Made by a program: the position numbers and the translations under genes
Shown: positions 8,200 to 18,009 of the stretch, piece by piece
Layout of the letters: each line of letters begins with the position of its first letter
How positions within the stretch are numbered: the first letter of the stretch is position 1
Notes under the pieces: model-generated
The model's database searches: none
What the model was told of the DNA's origin: nothing
The model's input: only the letters and a program-made list of their open reading frames with translations
NCBI RefSeq assembly: GCF_019599185.1
Contig: NZ_JAIEUL010000003.1
Span: 186,001 to 250,000 of the forward strand
Origin: Cryobacterium inferilacus
Lineage (GTDB): Bacteria; Actinomycetota; Actinomycetes; Actinomycetales; Microbacteriaceae
DNA: 64,000 nucleotides
Direction: 5' to 3'

Positions 8200-10362
8200 T
8201 CAGGCGTGCCCGAGCGGCACGGACGCCACCGTGAGCGAGTCACCGTCCTCGGCGAGGTCAACCAGAACGGTTTCACCGTCGCGGATGCTGCCGCCCAGCA
8301 ACGCCGTGGCGAGCCTGTCGTCGATCTCGGTTTGCATCAGCCGGCGCAACGGCCTGGCCCCATAGATCGGGTCGTACCCCCGCTCGGCGAGCCAGGCACG
8401 GGCGTCAGGGGTCACCGCCAACTCGAGCCGACGTTCGCCGAGGCGGCGCTGCAACCTGTCCACGTAGAGCTCCACGATCTGGGCGAGGTCGTCGGTGGAG
8501 AGCGCGGAGAACACCACGATGTCGTCGAGCCGGTTGACGAACTCCGGCTTGAACGCCTGCCGCACCATCTGCTGCACGGCGGCCTCCTTCTCGTCCCAGC
8601 CGAGCGACGGGTCGACCAGGTACTGCGAGCCGAGGTTGGAGGTGAGCACCAGGATCGTGTTGCGGAAGTCGACCGTGCGGCCCTGGCCATCCGTGAGCCG
8701 GCCGTCGTCGAGCACCTGCAGCAGCACGTCGAACACCTCGGGGTGGGCCTTCTCCACCTCGTCGAAGAGGATGACCGAGTATGGCCGGCGGCGCACGGCC
8801 TCGGTGAGCTGGCCGCCCTGTTCGTAACCGATGTAGCCGGGAGGGGCGCCGACCAGGCGGGAGACGGAGAACTTCTCGCCGTACTCGCTCATGTCGATGC
8901 GCACCATGGCCTTCTCGTCGTCGAAGAGGAACTCCGCCAGGGCCTTGGCCAGTTCGGTCTTGCCCACGCCGGTGGGGCCGAGGAACAGGAATGAGCCGGT
9001 GGGCCGGTCGGGATCGGAGATGCCGGCGCGGGAGCGGCGCACGGCGTCGGCGACGGCCCGCACGGCCCGCTTCTGGCCGATCAGGCGGTGCGCCAGCTCG
9101 CCCTCGAGGTTGAGCAGTTTCTCGGTCTCGCCCTGCAGCAGCCGGCCAACGGGAATGCCGGTCCAGGCGGCGACGACGGCGGCGATGTCCTCGGCGGTGA
9201 CCTGGTCACCCACCATCCGGGCGCCCTCCTGCTCGGTCTGTTCGGCTTCGGCCAGTTCCCGCTCGATCACCGGGATGTCACCGTAGAGCAGTCGGGACGC
9301 CTTCTCCAGGTCACCGCGGCGTTCGGCCACCTCGGCCTGGCTGCGCGCACTGACCAGCCGCTTCCGCAGGTCGCCGACCCGGTTGAGCGATGCGCGCTCC
9401 TGGCGCCATCGTTCCTGCAAATCGTCGAGCCGCACCTGGCGTTCGGCCAGGTCGTCGCGCAGCTTCTCCAGGCGGGCCTTCGAGGCGTCGTCCTTCTCCT
9501 TCTTCAGCGCGAGTTCTTCGAGCTTGAGCCTGTCGACGCTGCGGCGTAGCTCGTCGATCTCCACCGGGGAGGAGTCGATCTCCATCCGCAACCGGCTCGC
9601 GGCCTCGTCGATGAGGTCGATGGCCTTGTCCGGCAGCTGGCGGGCGGTGATGTACCGGTTCGACAGGGACGCCGCGGCGACGAGCGCGGCATCCGCGATC
9701 GAGACCTGGTGGTGCGCCTCGTAGCGCTCCTTGAGTCCGCGGAGAATGGCGACGGTGTCTTCGACGCTGGGTTCGTCCACCAGCACGGGCTGGAAACGCC
9801 GCTCGAGCGCGGCATCCTTCTCGATGAATTCGCGGTACTCGTTGAGCGTGGTGGCGCCGATCAAGCGCAGTTCACCGCGGGCGAGCATGGGCTTGAGCAT
9901 GTTGGATGCGGCCACCGAGCCTTCGCCGCCGCCCGCGCCCATCAGGGTGTGCAGTTCGTCGACGAAGGTGATGATCTGGCCGTCGGCGTCGTTGATCTCC
10001 TTGAGCACGGCCTTGAGCCGTTCCTCGAACTCACCGCGATACTTGGCACCCGCCACGAGGGCGGCCAGGTCGAGCGCCACCAGCTGCTTGCCCTTGAGCG
10101 AGTCGGCCACGTCACCGGCGACGATGCGCTGGGCCAGGCCCTCCACCACAGCAGTCTTGCCCACGCCGGGTTCGCCGATCAGCACCGGGTTGTTCTTCGT
10201 GCGGCGCGTGAGCACCTGGCTCACCCGGCGAATCTCGGCGTCCCGGCCGATCACGGGGTCGAGCTTGCCGCTCTTGGCAATCTCGGTGAGGTTCACGCCG
10301 TACTGCTCCAGCGCGGTCTTCTGCTTCTCGTCGGTTCCGGGGGCGCCCTGCATGTTGGCCAT
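8200..10362 (-). CDS. clpB: ClpB-type disaggregase lacking the N-terminal domain
   Basis: A 720-residue AAA+ unfoldase that works with DnaK/DnaJ/GrpE to dissolve protein aggregates. Two ATPase modules are present: Walker A '[10 protein letters not shown]' in the first and '[10 protein letters not shown]' in the second. Between them is a long charged coiled coil (the ClpB middle domain, about residues 250-375) that separates ClpB from ClpA and ClpC. The protein starts almost directly at the first ATPase module ('[21 protein letters not shown]'), so the usual N-terminal substrate domain of about 145 residues is missing. The ATG at 10362 has AAGGA 9 nt upstream; a GTG two codons earlier is possible. 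A perfect HAIR element lies just upstream, so HspR control is expected. Confidence 0.93.
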   Translation of the reverse strand: MANMQGAPGTDEKQKTALEQYGVNLTEIAKSGKLDPVIGRDAEIRRVSQVLTRRTKNNPVLIGEPGVGKTAVVEGLAQRIVAGDVADSLKGKQLVALDLAALVAGAKYRGEFEERLKAVLKEINDADGQIITFVDELHTLMGAGGGEGSVAASNMLKPMLARGELRLIGATTLNEYREFIEKDAALERRFQPVLVDEPSVEDTVAILRGLKERYEAHHQVSIADAALVAAASLSNRYITARQLPDKAIDLIDEAASRLRMEIDSSPVEIDELRRSVDRLKLEELALKKEKDDASKARLEKLRDDLAERQVRLDDLQERWRQERASLNRVGDLRKRLVSARSQAEVAERRGDLEKASRLLYGDIPVIERELAEAEQTEQEGARMVGDQVTAEDIAAVVAAWTGIPVGRLLQGETEKLLNLEGELAHRLIGQKRAVRAVADAVRRSRAGISDPDRPTGSFLFLGPTGVGKTELAKALAEFLFDDEKAMVRIDMSEYGEKFSVSRLVGAPPGYIGYEQGGQLTEAVRRRPYSVILFDEVEKAHPEVFDVLLQVLDDGRLTDGQGRTVDFRNTILVLTSNLGSQYLVDPSLGWDEKEAAVQQMVRQAFKPEFVNRLDDIVVFSALSTDDLAQIVELYVDRLQRRLGERRLELAVTPDARAWLAERGYDPIYGARPLRRLMQTEIDDRLATALLGGSIRDGETVLVDLAEDGDSLTVASVPLGHA

Positions 10363-10383
10363 GTACACACATCCTTCGCAATA

Positions 10384-10404
10384 CTTGAGTTGACCCGACT
10401 CAAG
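10384..10404 (-). promoter_or_regulatory. HAIR operator (HspR site) upstream of clpB
   Basis: CTTGAGT-N7-ACTCAAG, a perfect 7-bp inverted repeat with the canonical 7-bp spacer of the HspR-associated inverted repeat. It lies 22 bp upstream of the clpB start. The hspR gene itself is at 45.5-45.9 kb, and an identical element precedes dnaK. Confidence 0.92.
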
Positions 10405-10432
10405 TTTAGACCGCGCGTGACGGATGCGCTAG

Positions 10433-11454
<1,022 letters not shown>

Positions 11455-11517
11455 CATGGATCGAGTCAAGCCGCATCGGCCGGATTGAGCGTGGCCCCGT
11501 CTACGGGTTCCCTGACA

Positions 11518-11538
11518 GGGACCCTCTTGCAGTGTCCC
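11518..11538. promoter_or_regulatory. Inverted repeat in the reductase/XRE spacer
   Basis: GGGAC and GTCCC are separated by 11 bp between two divergent genes. It is a plausible operator for the XRE-type regulator, but the half-sites are short and could arise by chance in such GC-rich DNA. Confidence 0.25.
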
Positions 11539-11558
11539 GGCGGCGTAAATTCGAGTGC

Positions 11559-12443
11559 ATGCACCCCACCGACGACATCAGCGAGTTTCTCGTCTCGCGG
11601 CGGGCGAAATTGAGCCTGCAGCAGGCGGGCCTGCCGGACTTCGGCGGCCGTCGTCGTGTTCCCGGCCTCCGTCGGGAGGAGGTCGCGCTCCTCGCCGGGA
11701 TGAGTGCCGAGTACTATAAGCGTCTCGAGCGGGGCAACGCGACCGGGGTGTCCGAGGGTGTGCTCGATGGCATCAGCCGCGCCTTGCAACTGGACGAGGC
11801 GGAGCACGCCCACCTCTACGACCTCGTGCGCGCGGCCAACGCCGGCGCCCACCCGCAGCGACGCCGACCCACCCGCAAGCCCCAGCTCAGTGGGGGCATG
11901 CAGCAGACCATCGACGCCATGTCGACGGTGCCGGTCTTCGTGCAGAACGGCCGTCTGGATGCCATCGCGGCCAACCGGCTCGGCCGCGCCCTGTTCTCCG
12001 TGATGCTCGACGACGTCCCTCCCCCGGTGAACGCCGCCAGATTTATCTTCCTCGACCCCCGGGCGCAGACGTTCTACCCGGACTGGGACGGCAATGCCCG
12101 CCAGATCGTCGCCATCCTCCGGGCTGAGGCGGGCCGCTCCCCCTATGACCGCCAGCTGAGCGACCTCGTGGGCGAACTCTCCACCCAGAGCGACCTGTTC
12201 CGCATGCTGTGGGGCGCGCACGACGTGCGCGAGCACCGCACCGGCACCAAGAGCATCCACCACCCCGTAGTCGGCGACCTCGACCTCACCTATCAGGGCA
12301 TGGACCTCACCTCGGACCGGGGCCTGCACATGCTGGTGTTCTCGGCCGAGCCCGGTTCACCGTCCCATGACGGGTTGCAGTTACTCGCGAACTGGGCGAG
12401 CCTACGCACCGATGCGACCGAGCCAGGCCTCCGCATCGGCTAG
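11559..12443 (+). CDS. XRE-family regulator with MmyB-like ligand-binding domain
   Basis: A 294-residue protein. The N-terminal helix-turn-helix covers about residues 10-85 ('VPGLRREEVALLAGMSAEYYKRLERGNATG', typical of this actinobacterial group). The rest resembles the MmyB-like PAS-type effector domain ('NRLGRALFSVM..', 'RFIFLDPRAQTFYPDW', 'VRAEAGR'-like segment). Such regulators often control a divergent oxidoreductase gene, as here. The ATG at 11559 lies 7 nt after TAAATT (11546-11551), fitting a leaderless start; 39 upstream in-frame codons are not protein-like. Confidence 0.88.
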   Translation: MHPTDDISEFLVSRRAKLSLQQAGLPDFGGRRRVPGLRREEVALLAGMSAEYYKRLERGNATGVSEGVLDGISRALQLDEAEHAHLYDLVRAANAGAHPQRRRPTRKPQLSGGMQQTIDAMSTVPVFVQNGRLDAIAANRLGRALFSVMLDDVPPPVNAARFIFLDPRAQTFYPDWDGNARQIVAILRAEAGRSPYDRQLSDLVGELSTQSDLFRMLWGAHDVREHRTGTKSIHHPVVGDLDLTYQGMDLTSDRGLHMLVFSAEPGSPSHDGLQLLANWASLRTDATEPGLRIG

Positions 12444-12448
12444 GCCCG

Positions 12449-13744
12449 TCATTTGGCGGCGACGGTGATCAGTTCGTCCCAGTGCGTGGTCGCCCGCGGG
12501 GAGACCATCTCCCGCCGCATCGTCCAGGCCCGGTTGGTCTTGAGGCCGGCGCGGCCGAGGCCCAGGTTCTCCTGGCCGTACTTGGCCGCGATGGAGTCGA
12601 GCACGGCGCCGGCCGCGAACGGGGTGGGGTCGGTGCCGAAGATGTCCAGGGCAGCGTGCGAGTCGCGTGACGAGAACTCGTACAGGCTCACACCCACCCG
12701 CACGTACTGCTGGCCGGCCTGCAGCTGCGGACCAAGCGCGGTGACCGCCGCCCGGTACATTTCCACCGGATCGTCGGTGGGGTTCGGGAACGCCAGCGAG
12801 ACGGCGTGGCTGACGTGGTTGTCGCGGAACGGTGACGTCGACGCGGTGCAGCTCATCATGCGGGCCAGCGAACCCTGCTCGCGCAGCCGGGCCGCCGCGC
12901 GCTGGGTGTAGACCGACAGCACCTCTTCGAGTTCGGCCACGGTGCTGATCGGCACCGCGAACGAACGCGAGAACTGAATCTGCTCCCGGTCGGCCCGTTC
13001 CTCTTCCAGCGGCAGGCAGTCGATGCCGCGCAGTTCCTGCACCACCCGCTCCTGGTTCACGCCGAACCGCCGGCGCAGCTGCACGGCGTCGGTGTCGCGC
13101 AGGTCAGCGGCGGTGTGGATGCCCATGCCGGCGAGTTTCTGTGCCGTGCGGGAGCCGATCCCCCACACCTCGCCCACCTCCACCGATGCCAGGATCGCGG
13201 TGAGCTGCGCGGGCGAGTACATGCCGAGGTTGCACACCCCCTGCAGCGCCGGCGACGACTTGGAGCCCCGGTTGGCCAGCTTGGCCAGGGTCTTGCTCGG
13301 CGCGATGCCGATGCTCACGGGCAGGCCGATCAGCTTCTTGGTCGCCAGCCGGATCTCCCTGGCGATGCCGCTGACCTGCGCGGCGGTGCCGGTGAGTCTG
13401 ATGAAGCTCTCGTCGATGGAGTACACCTCCTGGGAGGAGGTGAACCGCCCGAGCAGTTCCACGCAGCGGGCGGAGATGTCGCCGTAGAGCTCGTAGTTGC
13501 TGGAGCGGGCGATGACCCCCTTGGCGGTGGCCTCGGCGGCGATGCTCTGCCACGACGCCGCCATGTCGAGCCCCAAGGCCTTGGCTTCCTGCGAGCGGGC
13601 GATGACGCATCCGTCGTTATTCGACAGCACCACCACCGGCTTGCCCTCGAGGCTGGGGTCGAAGATGCGCTCGCAGGAGACGTAGAAGTTGTTGGCGTCG
13701 ACGATCGCTATCGACGGTGCTGACGACCCGGTGCGCCTAGACAC
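12449..13744 (-). CDS. umuC: Y-family DNA polymerase, UmuC-like
   Basis: A 431-residue translesion polymerase subunit. Metal-binding residues are visible in '[16 protein letters not shown]' (Asp about 16) and 'YSIDESFI' (Asp 111, Glu 112). The helix-hairpin-helix part ('[23 protein letters not shown]') and the C-terminal UmuC-type little-finger region ('[22 protein letters not shown]') follow. With processed UmuD it forms an error-prone polymerase for SOS mutagenesis. It overlaps umuD by 8 bp, so the two are translated together. Confidence 0.92.
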   Translation of the reverse strand: MSRRTGSSAPSIAIVDANNFYVSCERIFDPSLEGKPVVVLSNNDGCVIARSQEAKALGLDMAASWQSIAAEATAKGVIARSSNYELYGDISARCVELLGRFTSSQEVYSIDESFIRLTGTAAQVSGIAREIRLATKKLIGLPVSIGIAPSKTLAKLANRGSKSSPALQGVCNLGMYSPAQLTAILASVEVGEVWGIGSRTAQKLAGMGIHTAADLRDTDAVQLRRRFGVNQERVVQELRGIDCLPLEEERADREQIQFSRSFAVPISTVAELEEVLSVYTQRAAARLREQGSLARMMSCTASTSPFRDNHVSHAVSLAFPNPTDDPVEMYRAAVTALGPQLQAGQQYVRVGVSLYEFSSRDSHAALDIFGTDPTPFAAGAVLDSIAAKYGQENLGLGRAGLKTNRAWTMRREMVSPRATTHWDELITVAAK

Positions 13745-14228
13745 GGTGCAGGCACCTGGTGACGACGCCCCATACCGACAGCTCGGTCAGCTCGTGCAGC
13801 ACGATATCGGGATAGGCGGGGTTCTCGGGCACCAGGCGCACGGTGTCACCGTCGAGCCGCAGCCGCTTGATGGTGAGCTCGTTGTCGACCACCGCGATCA
13901 CCACGCTGCCGTCCCTGGCCTCCAGCGAGCGGTCCACGATCACCTCGTCACCGTCGTAGATGCCCGCACCGGTCATACTGTCGCCGCTGACCCGCACGAT
14001 GAACGTGGCGGTCGGATCCCTGATCAGGTGCCGGTTGAGGTCGACCGGCCCGTTGTAGTAGCCCTGGGCCGGGGAGGGGAAGCCGGCGTGCACGGATTCG
14101 GGCGCCTCCTGCGCAAACCGTTGCCCTGCGTCCGTTGACACCCCGGAAACCGGGAAGACGAGCGGGTTCTGAGCGTGCACGGTGTCTGCTTTCTGCGGCG
14201 CGGGACCTAACGGTCGCACACCACTCAT
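13737..14228 (-). CDS. umuD: UmuD-like self-cleaving translesion polymerase subunit
   Basis: A 163-residue S24 (LexA/UmuD) family protein. The cleavage bond is an Ala-Gly pair in '[10 protein letters not shown]' (48-49), matching the CGFPSPA context of UmuD. The catalytic dyad is Ser 84 in '[11 protein letters not shown]' and Lys 121 in 'LTIKRL'. There is no DNA-binding domain, so this is UmuD and not LexA. The N-terminal arm of 48 residues is about twice that of the E. coli protein, so the true start may be further in. RecA-driven self-cleavage activates the polymerase. No clear GAAC-N4-GTTC SOS box is visible upstream. Confidence 0.88.
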   Translation of the reverse strand: MSGVRPLGPAPQKADTVHAQNPLVFPVSGVSTDAGQRFAQEAPESVHAGFPSPAQGYYNGPVDLNRHLIRDPTATFIVRVSGDSMTGAGIYDGDEVIVDRSLEARDGSVVIAVVDNELTIKRLRLDGDTVRLVPENPAYPDIVLHELTELSVWGVVTRCLHRV

Positions 14229-14284
14229 TGTGTCGTGCGGCGACCTTGGAACCTACCGTGAGGAACGCGGCTGGCATACTGGTG

Positions 14285-14412
14285 AGCGAAGGGGAGTAGT
14301 TCCCGACCTGTCCCGAAAGTGGGGACACGGAGGTACGTCGACATACTGGTGATTTCGTCACCCGGCGTGCCACCCGGCCGAACGGCAGGGCGAACGAGAC
14401 CTTCGGCACCCA
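14285..14412 (+). ncRNA. yybP-ykoY-type manganese riboswitch upstream of mntP
   Basis: The leader contains the two conserved loop signatures of this riboswitch in the right order: GGGGAGTAG near 14290 and ACGAGACCTTCGGC near 14394. Between them is a GC-rich helix region including GTCGACATACTGGTG and a short hairpin GGTGATTTCGTCACC. These two loops dock to form the Mn2+ site in the known class. It ends about 60 bp before mntP, a manganese exporter, which is the classic partner. The boundaries are approximate, since I did not compute a fold. It should switch mntP on when Mn2+ is high. Confidence 0.8.
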
Positions 14413-14471
14413 CCCATGCCGAACGCACCCTTCACTGCGGCTCGGCCCTGTACGAAAGGCCGTATCCCGCC

Positions 14472-15038
14472 ATGTCCTTCTGGGCCCTTTTTCTCATCGC
14501 CCTCGGCGTCTCGGCCGACGCATTCGCCGTGGCCCTCACCAAGGGTGTGCACATGCGCACCTTCACTCTGCGCCATGCCATGGTCATCGCCCTCACCTTC
14601 GGGCTCTTCCAGGCCGTCATGCCCCTGATCGGGTGGATGCTCGGCAGCCAGTTCGCCCGATACATCACCGAATTCGATCACTGGGTGGCTTTCGGGCTCC
14701 TGCTGCTCGTGGGCGGCAAGATGCTCTGGGAGGCCTTCTCGGCGCATCCGGACACCGAGCGCGACTTCGATCGGCTCGACATCCGCACCCTGTTGGTGTT
14801 GGCGCTGGCCACGAGCATCGATGCGCTGGCCGTGGGAATCACCCTCGCCTTCGTGCCCATCTCGATCGGCTGGTCCATCGCGCTGATCGGGGCGACGACG
14901 TTCGTGTTGGCCTTGGCGGGGGTGGTGATCGGCCGGCGCGCCGGAGCCAGGTTCGGCAAGCCGGCCGAGATCGTGGGCGGGATCGTCCTGATTCTAATCG
15001 GCACCCGCATTCTGCTCGACCACCTGGGCATCTGGTGA
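14472..15038 (+). CDS. mntP: Manganese efflux pump MntP
   Basis: A 188-residue protein with six predicted membrane helices. It has the acidic signature segments of the MntP family in the two repeats ('ALGVSADAFAVALTKG' near the N-terminus and 'LALATSIDALAVGITL' in the second half). MntP exports excess Mn2+. The ATG at 14472 matches the normal MntP N-terminus; an open frame extends 51 codons upstream but runs through the riboswitch. Regulation by that element is expected. Confidence 0.93.
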   Translation: MSFWALFLIALGVSADAFAVALTKGVHMRTFTLRHAMVIALTFGLFQAVMPLIGWMLGSQFARYITEFDHWVAFGLLLLVGGKMLWEAFSAHPDTERDFDRLDIRTLLVLALATSIDALAVGITLAFVPISIGWSIALIGATTFVLALAGVVIGRRAGARFGKPAEIVGGIVLILIGTRILLDHLGIW

Positions 15039-15085
15039 GCTGAGCCGCTCAAGCAGGTTGGTCCTGCGCAGCTCTGGGTGTTGCG

Positions 15086-15295
15086 GTGCTGACGCTCTAC
15101 CCTGAGGGCGACCCCCAGCCGGAAGTCGCCTGCACTGTCGCCGTGCCCTACCTCTCCCCCACGGCCGTGGAGTCGATCGCCAACATCGTGCTGTTCATGC
15201 CGGTCGCCGTCCTTGGCGGCGTCGTCGCCGTCGCGGCTCTCGCCTGGCATCGGCATCGCGCAGCGTCTGCCCGCGCAGGCCGTGTCATCGACTAG
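15086..15295 (+). pseudogene. Short VanZ-like fragment
   Basis: The frame (69 residues from GTG 15086; open back to 15044) reads 'LGVAVLTLYPEGDPQPEVAC..' then 'VESIANIVLFMPVAVLGG', which matches the first two segments of actinobacterial VanZ-like membrane proteins. The later helices are absent and the protein ends in a short basic tail. It is probably the 5' remnant of a truncated VanZ-like gene. It could instead be a genuine one- or two-helix small protein. It lies alone between mntP and a convergent gene. Confidence 0.5.
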
Positions 15296-15321
15296 ATTCC
15301 CAACGCCACCGGCGCCTGCGG

Positions 15322-16251
15322 TCAGCGGGCGATCAGCTCGTCGGTGCTGAGGTCGGGCAGGCTGACGGTGACCTGCGTGCCCCACGGGTCGATGACCGCC
15401 ACCGATCGGCCGTCGCTGCTGAACGGGATGCGGCGGGCGCCGAGGCGTGCGGTGAGCAGCTGCAGGTCGGCGGCCGTGGGCACGGTGACAGCCACATCAC
15501 CCAGACCGAGGCTGGCCGCGCGGGGACCGGAGCCGCGGCTGTTCCAGGTGTTCATGGCGATGTGGTGGTGGTAGCCGCCGGCCGAGGCGAAGAGCGCACC
15601 CGGGTAGCTACCCTGGGTCGCCTCGAAGCCGAGGGCGTCCACATAGAACGCGCGGGCCACGGCGACGTCGCCGACCTGCAGGTGCACGTGCCCGACGACA
15701 CCGGGCAGGGCGGGCCCGGCATCCATGACGGCCTGGTCGAGGTGAGACTGCAGGTAGGCGTTCGGGTCGAGGTACTCGGTGGCCATCCGGATCTGTTCAC
15801 CGTCGTGGATCCAGGTGGAGCGGTCACGGTCGGTGTACAACTCGACACCGTTGCCCTCGGGGTCGGTGAAGTAGAACGCCTCACTCACCAGGTGGTCGCT
15901 CGAGCCGACGAAGCGGCTGCGCGGGTCCTGCGCGGCACGGTACACCGTCGCGGCCAGGCTGCCGGGGGTCTCGAACAGGAACGCGGTGTGGAACAGGCCG
16001 GCCTGGCGCGGATCGACGGCGGGCAGGTCGGGAGTGTGGATGAGCCGTACCAACGGCGTGGCCCCGCGGCCGAGCACCCGGTGCACCTCTCGGCTGCGGC
16101 TCTGCTCCTCGAGCGGCTCCATGGCGAAGGCCTGGGAGTAGTAGTCCGACATCGTCTCGAGGTCGCCGACCCGCAGGGTCACCGCACCCATCGAGGTGTC
16201 GGCGTTGAGAATCTGCTCGCGTACGGTGTCGCTCGGTGTGGTGTCGGTCAT
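15322..16251 (-). CDS. Two-domain VOC-family ring-cleaving dioxygenase-like protein
   Basis: A 309-residue protein made of two vicinal-oxygen-chelate modules: residues about 20-135 ('MGAVTLRVGDLETMSDYYSQAF') and about 165-290 ('VVGHVHLQVGDVAVARAFYVDALGF'). The order, the 'EAFYFTDPEGNGVELYTDRDRSTW' segment and the 'YHHHIAMNTWNSRG' segment are typical of the CatE/catechol-2,3-dioxygenase-like group. Such enzymes bind a divalent metal through two His and one Glu. The aromatic substrate is unknown. The ATG at 16251 is preferred over the open frame to 16350, which is not protein-like. Confidence 0.85.
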   Translation of the reverse strand: MTDTTPSDTVREQILNADTSMGAVTLRVGDLETMSDYYSQAFAMEPLEEQSRSREVHRVLGRGATPLVRLIHTPDLPAVDPRQAGLFHTAFLFETPGSLAATVYRAAQDPRSRFVGSSDHLVSEAFYFTDPEGNGVELYTDRDRSTWIHDGEQIRMATEYLDPNAYLQSHLDQAVMDAGPALPGVVGHVHLQVGDVAVARAFYVDALGFEATQGSYPGALFASAGGYHHHIAMNTWNSRGSGPRAASLGLGDVAVTVPTAADLQLLTARLGARRIPFSSDGRSVAVIDPWGTQVTVSLPDLSTDELIAR

Positions 16252-16362
16252 GGTGGCTCCCAGTGGGTCCTCGAAATACTTGTAACTACAACTATACATC
16301 ACGATGACGGCGGATGCCCGACCGGCGGCAAGGAATATCCCACCATCCACAGGTTAGGAAGT

Positions 16363-16481
16363 GCTTGCGGCATCGGCGCGGAGATCTTGCGGGAGTGGAG
16401 TACACCGCACAGGGCGTGCGCACCAACGCCGTCGGCCCCGGCAGCTACCACCTCGTCGACGGCGGCTACTCCGCGCAGTAG
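16363..16481 (+). pseudogene. Remnant of a short-chain dehydrogenase/reductase
   Basis: Two pieces of SDR sequence survive. 16363-16392 reads 'ACGIGAEILR', like the glycine-rich cofactor loop. In another frame, 16395-16481 reads 'VEYTAQGVRTNAVGPG' joined directly to 'SYHLVDGGYSAQ' and a stop. In intact SDRs the NAVGPG segment is followed by some 50 residues before the 'VDGG' C-terminus, and the Rossmann loop is about 170 residues before it. So the gene has lost at least two internal parts and a reading frame. It sits in the 264-bp spacer between two minus-strand genes. Confidence 0.65.
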
Positions 16482-16515
16482 GTCCCGCACCACGAAAGCG
16501 GTCGGAGGGGCAGCG

Positions 16516-16986
16516 TCAGGGGCGGCGCAGGATCAGGTTCATCATCACCTGGGACATGACCAGCTCGCCGGCCTGGTTGCTCACCTCGATACGGGTGTGC
16601 ACGAGACCACGATCGGGCTTGGATGCCGATACCCGCGCCGACAGCACGGTGAAGCGGGCCGAGAGGATGTCGCCGGCTCGCACCGGACGGTGCCAGCGCA
16701 GGTCGTTCACTCCCGGTGAGCCCAGGCTCGTGCGCTCGTTCAGGTAGTTGTCCACCATGATCCGCATCATCACGGCGGTGGTGTGCCAGCCGCTGGCGAT
16801 GAGACCGCCGAACGGTCCGACGAGCGCGGCAACCGGATCGACGTGCATCAGGTGCGGGTCGAACGCAGCCGCGAACGCCACAATGCTCTCTTCGCTCACG
16901 GGCACCGCCCCGTACTCCGCGACGAGGCCCACCCGGTAGTCCTCGAGGTAGCGGTCGGCCAGCGGCACGGAAAAGATGTCATCCAT
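16516..16986 (-). CDS. MaoC-family (R)-specific hydratase-like protein
   Basis: A 156-residue hotdog-fold protein. It has 'FAAAFDPHLMHVDPVAA', the MaoC hydratase motif with the catalytic Asp and His, followed by 'FGGLIASGWHTTAVMMRIMVDNYL' and 'LRWHRPVRAGDILSARFTV', both standard for the family. Members hydrate trans-2-enoyl thioesters or related acyl groups. The ATG at 16986 was chosen because the ten earlier residues are not family-like. A TACAGT box lies 9 nt upstream, so the leader is very short. Confidence 0.88.
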   Translation of the reverse strand: MDDIFSVPLADRYLEDYRVGLVAEYGAVPVSEESIVAFAAAFDPHLMHVDPVAALVGPFGGLIASGWHTTAVMMRIMVDNYLNERTSLGSPGVNDLRWHRPVRAGDILSARFTVLSARVSASKPDRGLVHTRIEVSNQAGELVMSQVMMNLILRRP

Positions 16987-17040
16987 AGGGATGCAACTGT
17001 ACGCACCCCGCCGCACCCGGCGTTATCTCGGTCCCTGCAC

Positions 17041-17066
17041 GGGGTGCGGGGCGGGGCGGGGCGGGG
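17041..17066 (+). repeat. Run of five GGGG blocks
   Basis: Five G4 blocks separated by TGC or single C residues lie in the 81-bp spacer between the MaoC start and the transporter binding-protein stop. The G-rich strand is the non-transcribed one for the flanking minus-strand genes. The block could fold as a G-quadruplex in DNA, or it may be only a slippage-prone GC tract. Confidence 0.5.
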
Positions 17067-17067
17067 A

Positions 17068-18009
17068 CTACTCGGCGTCGATGGGGAGCAGGATGCCGGC
17101 GACGGCGGGGTCGGTGGCCAGGAACTCCTGCACGGCCGGGTCGGCGAACGCGGCAACGAGGTTCTTGATGTTCTCGGTGTCGGCGAAGTCGCTGCCGATG
17201 GTGAGCTGGCCGGCGAACTCGTCTGGCGCGGCCGGGGCGAAGATCTGCTGCTCGATCGGGATGCCGGCGGCGAGGTAGTACTCGGTGTAGCCGGCGGCCA
17301 GGTCGAGGTCGGGCAGCGCACGAGACTGCGCAGCGAAGTCGAGCAGCGTGAACTGCAGGTTCTTCGGGTTGTCGACGATATCGTCCTGCGTGGCGGCGCC
17401 GGCCGTTGTGCCCTCGGCGAGAGTGATCAGGCCGGCCTCCTGCAGCAGCCAGAGGCCCTGGGCCTCGTTGGCCGGGTCGGAGTACAGCGACACGGTCGCG
17501 CCATCCGGCACCTGGTCGACGCTGGTGTACTTGTCGCTCCACAGGCCGAAACCCCAGCGGAAGACGGGCACGGCGGCGGTCTCCCTGAAGTCGGGGTTGG
17601 ACTCGAGGACCTGGCTGAGCCAGAGCTTGTGCTGGTAGACGGTGCCGGCGATCTCTCCCTCGCTGACGGCCCGGTTGATGGTGTTGCTGTCGGCCAGGCC
17701 CTTGAACTCCACGGTGATGCCGTAGTCGGGGGCGACCTCCTCGGCGACGAAGTTCACCAGCGCCTGCTCTGCGGCGTTGCCCTCTGCGGTGGCGACGATG
17801 AGCGTGGCCCCCTCGGTGGCGTTGGCGGATACCGGCGGGTTCAGCAGCGGAACCGCGATGGCCGCGGCGGCACCGACGGCCACGACGGCGATGCCGGCGA
17901 TCCAGGGCCAGCGGCGACGCTTCTTGAGGGCGAAACCGTGCGGTTCGGCGGCCGGAGCGGAATTGGTGGGAGTGGAGTTGGTGGGCGTGGAGTTGGTGGG
18001 CGTAGACAT
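17068..18009 (-). CDS. metQ: MetQ/NlpA-family substrate-binding protein with a membrane anchor
   Basis: A 313-residue periplasmic-type binding protein of the methionine ABC importer family ('LIVATAEGNAAEQALVNFVAEEVAPDYGITVEF', 'VYQHKLWLSQVLESNPDF', 'LYSDPANEAQGLWLLQEAGLI'). MetQ proteins are usually lipoproteins, but here there is no lipobox cysteine. A basic segment (29-33) and a hydrophobic helix (about 35-55) instead suggest a membrane-anchored or signal-peptide form. The first 17 residues are a threefold TPTNS repeat. It lies 209 bp downstream of the permease gene in the same direction. The ligand could be methionine or another sulfur compound. Confidence 0.85.
   Translation of the reverse strand: MSTPTNSTPTNSTPTNSAPAAEPHGFALKKRRRWPWIAGIAVVAVGAAAAIAVPLLNPPVSANATEGATLIVATAEGNAAEQALVNFVAEEVAPDYGITVEFKGLADSNTINRAVSEGEIAGTVYQHKLWLSQVLESNPDFRETAAVPVFRWGFGLWSDKYTSVDQVPDGATVSLYSDPANEAQGLWLLQEAGLITLAEGTTAGAATQDDIVDNPKNLQFTLLDFAAQSRALPDLDLAAGYTEYYLAAGIPIEQQIFAPAAPDEFAGQLTIGSDFADTENIKNLVAAFADPAVQEFLATDPAVAGILLPIDAE
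17951..18004 (-). repeat. Tandem repeat encoding TPTNS units
   Basis: The 5' end of the binding-protein gene has three near-identical 15-bp units (with GTGGGCGTGGAGTTG on the plus strand) coding for TPTNS. Copy number could change by slippage without shifting the frame. Confidence 0.6.

Noticed and set aside
14281..14300. Possible SOS box near umuD (CGAAGGGGAGTAGTTC)
   Set aside because: The half-sites are 3 bp too far apart for a LexA box, and the sequence belongs to the riboswitch loop of the divergent mntP leader.
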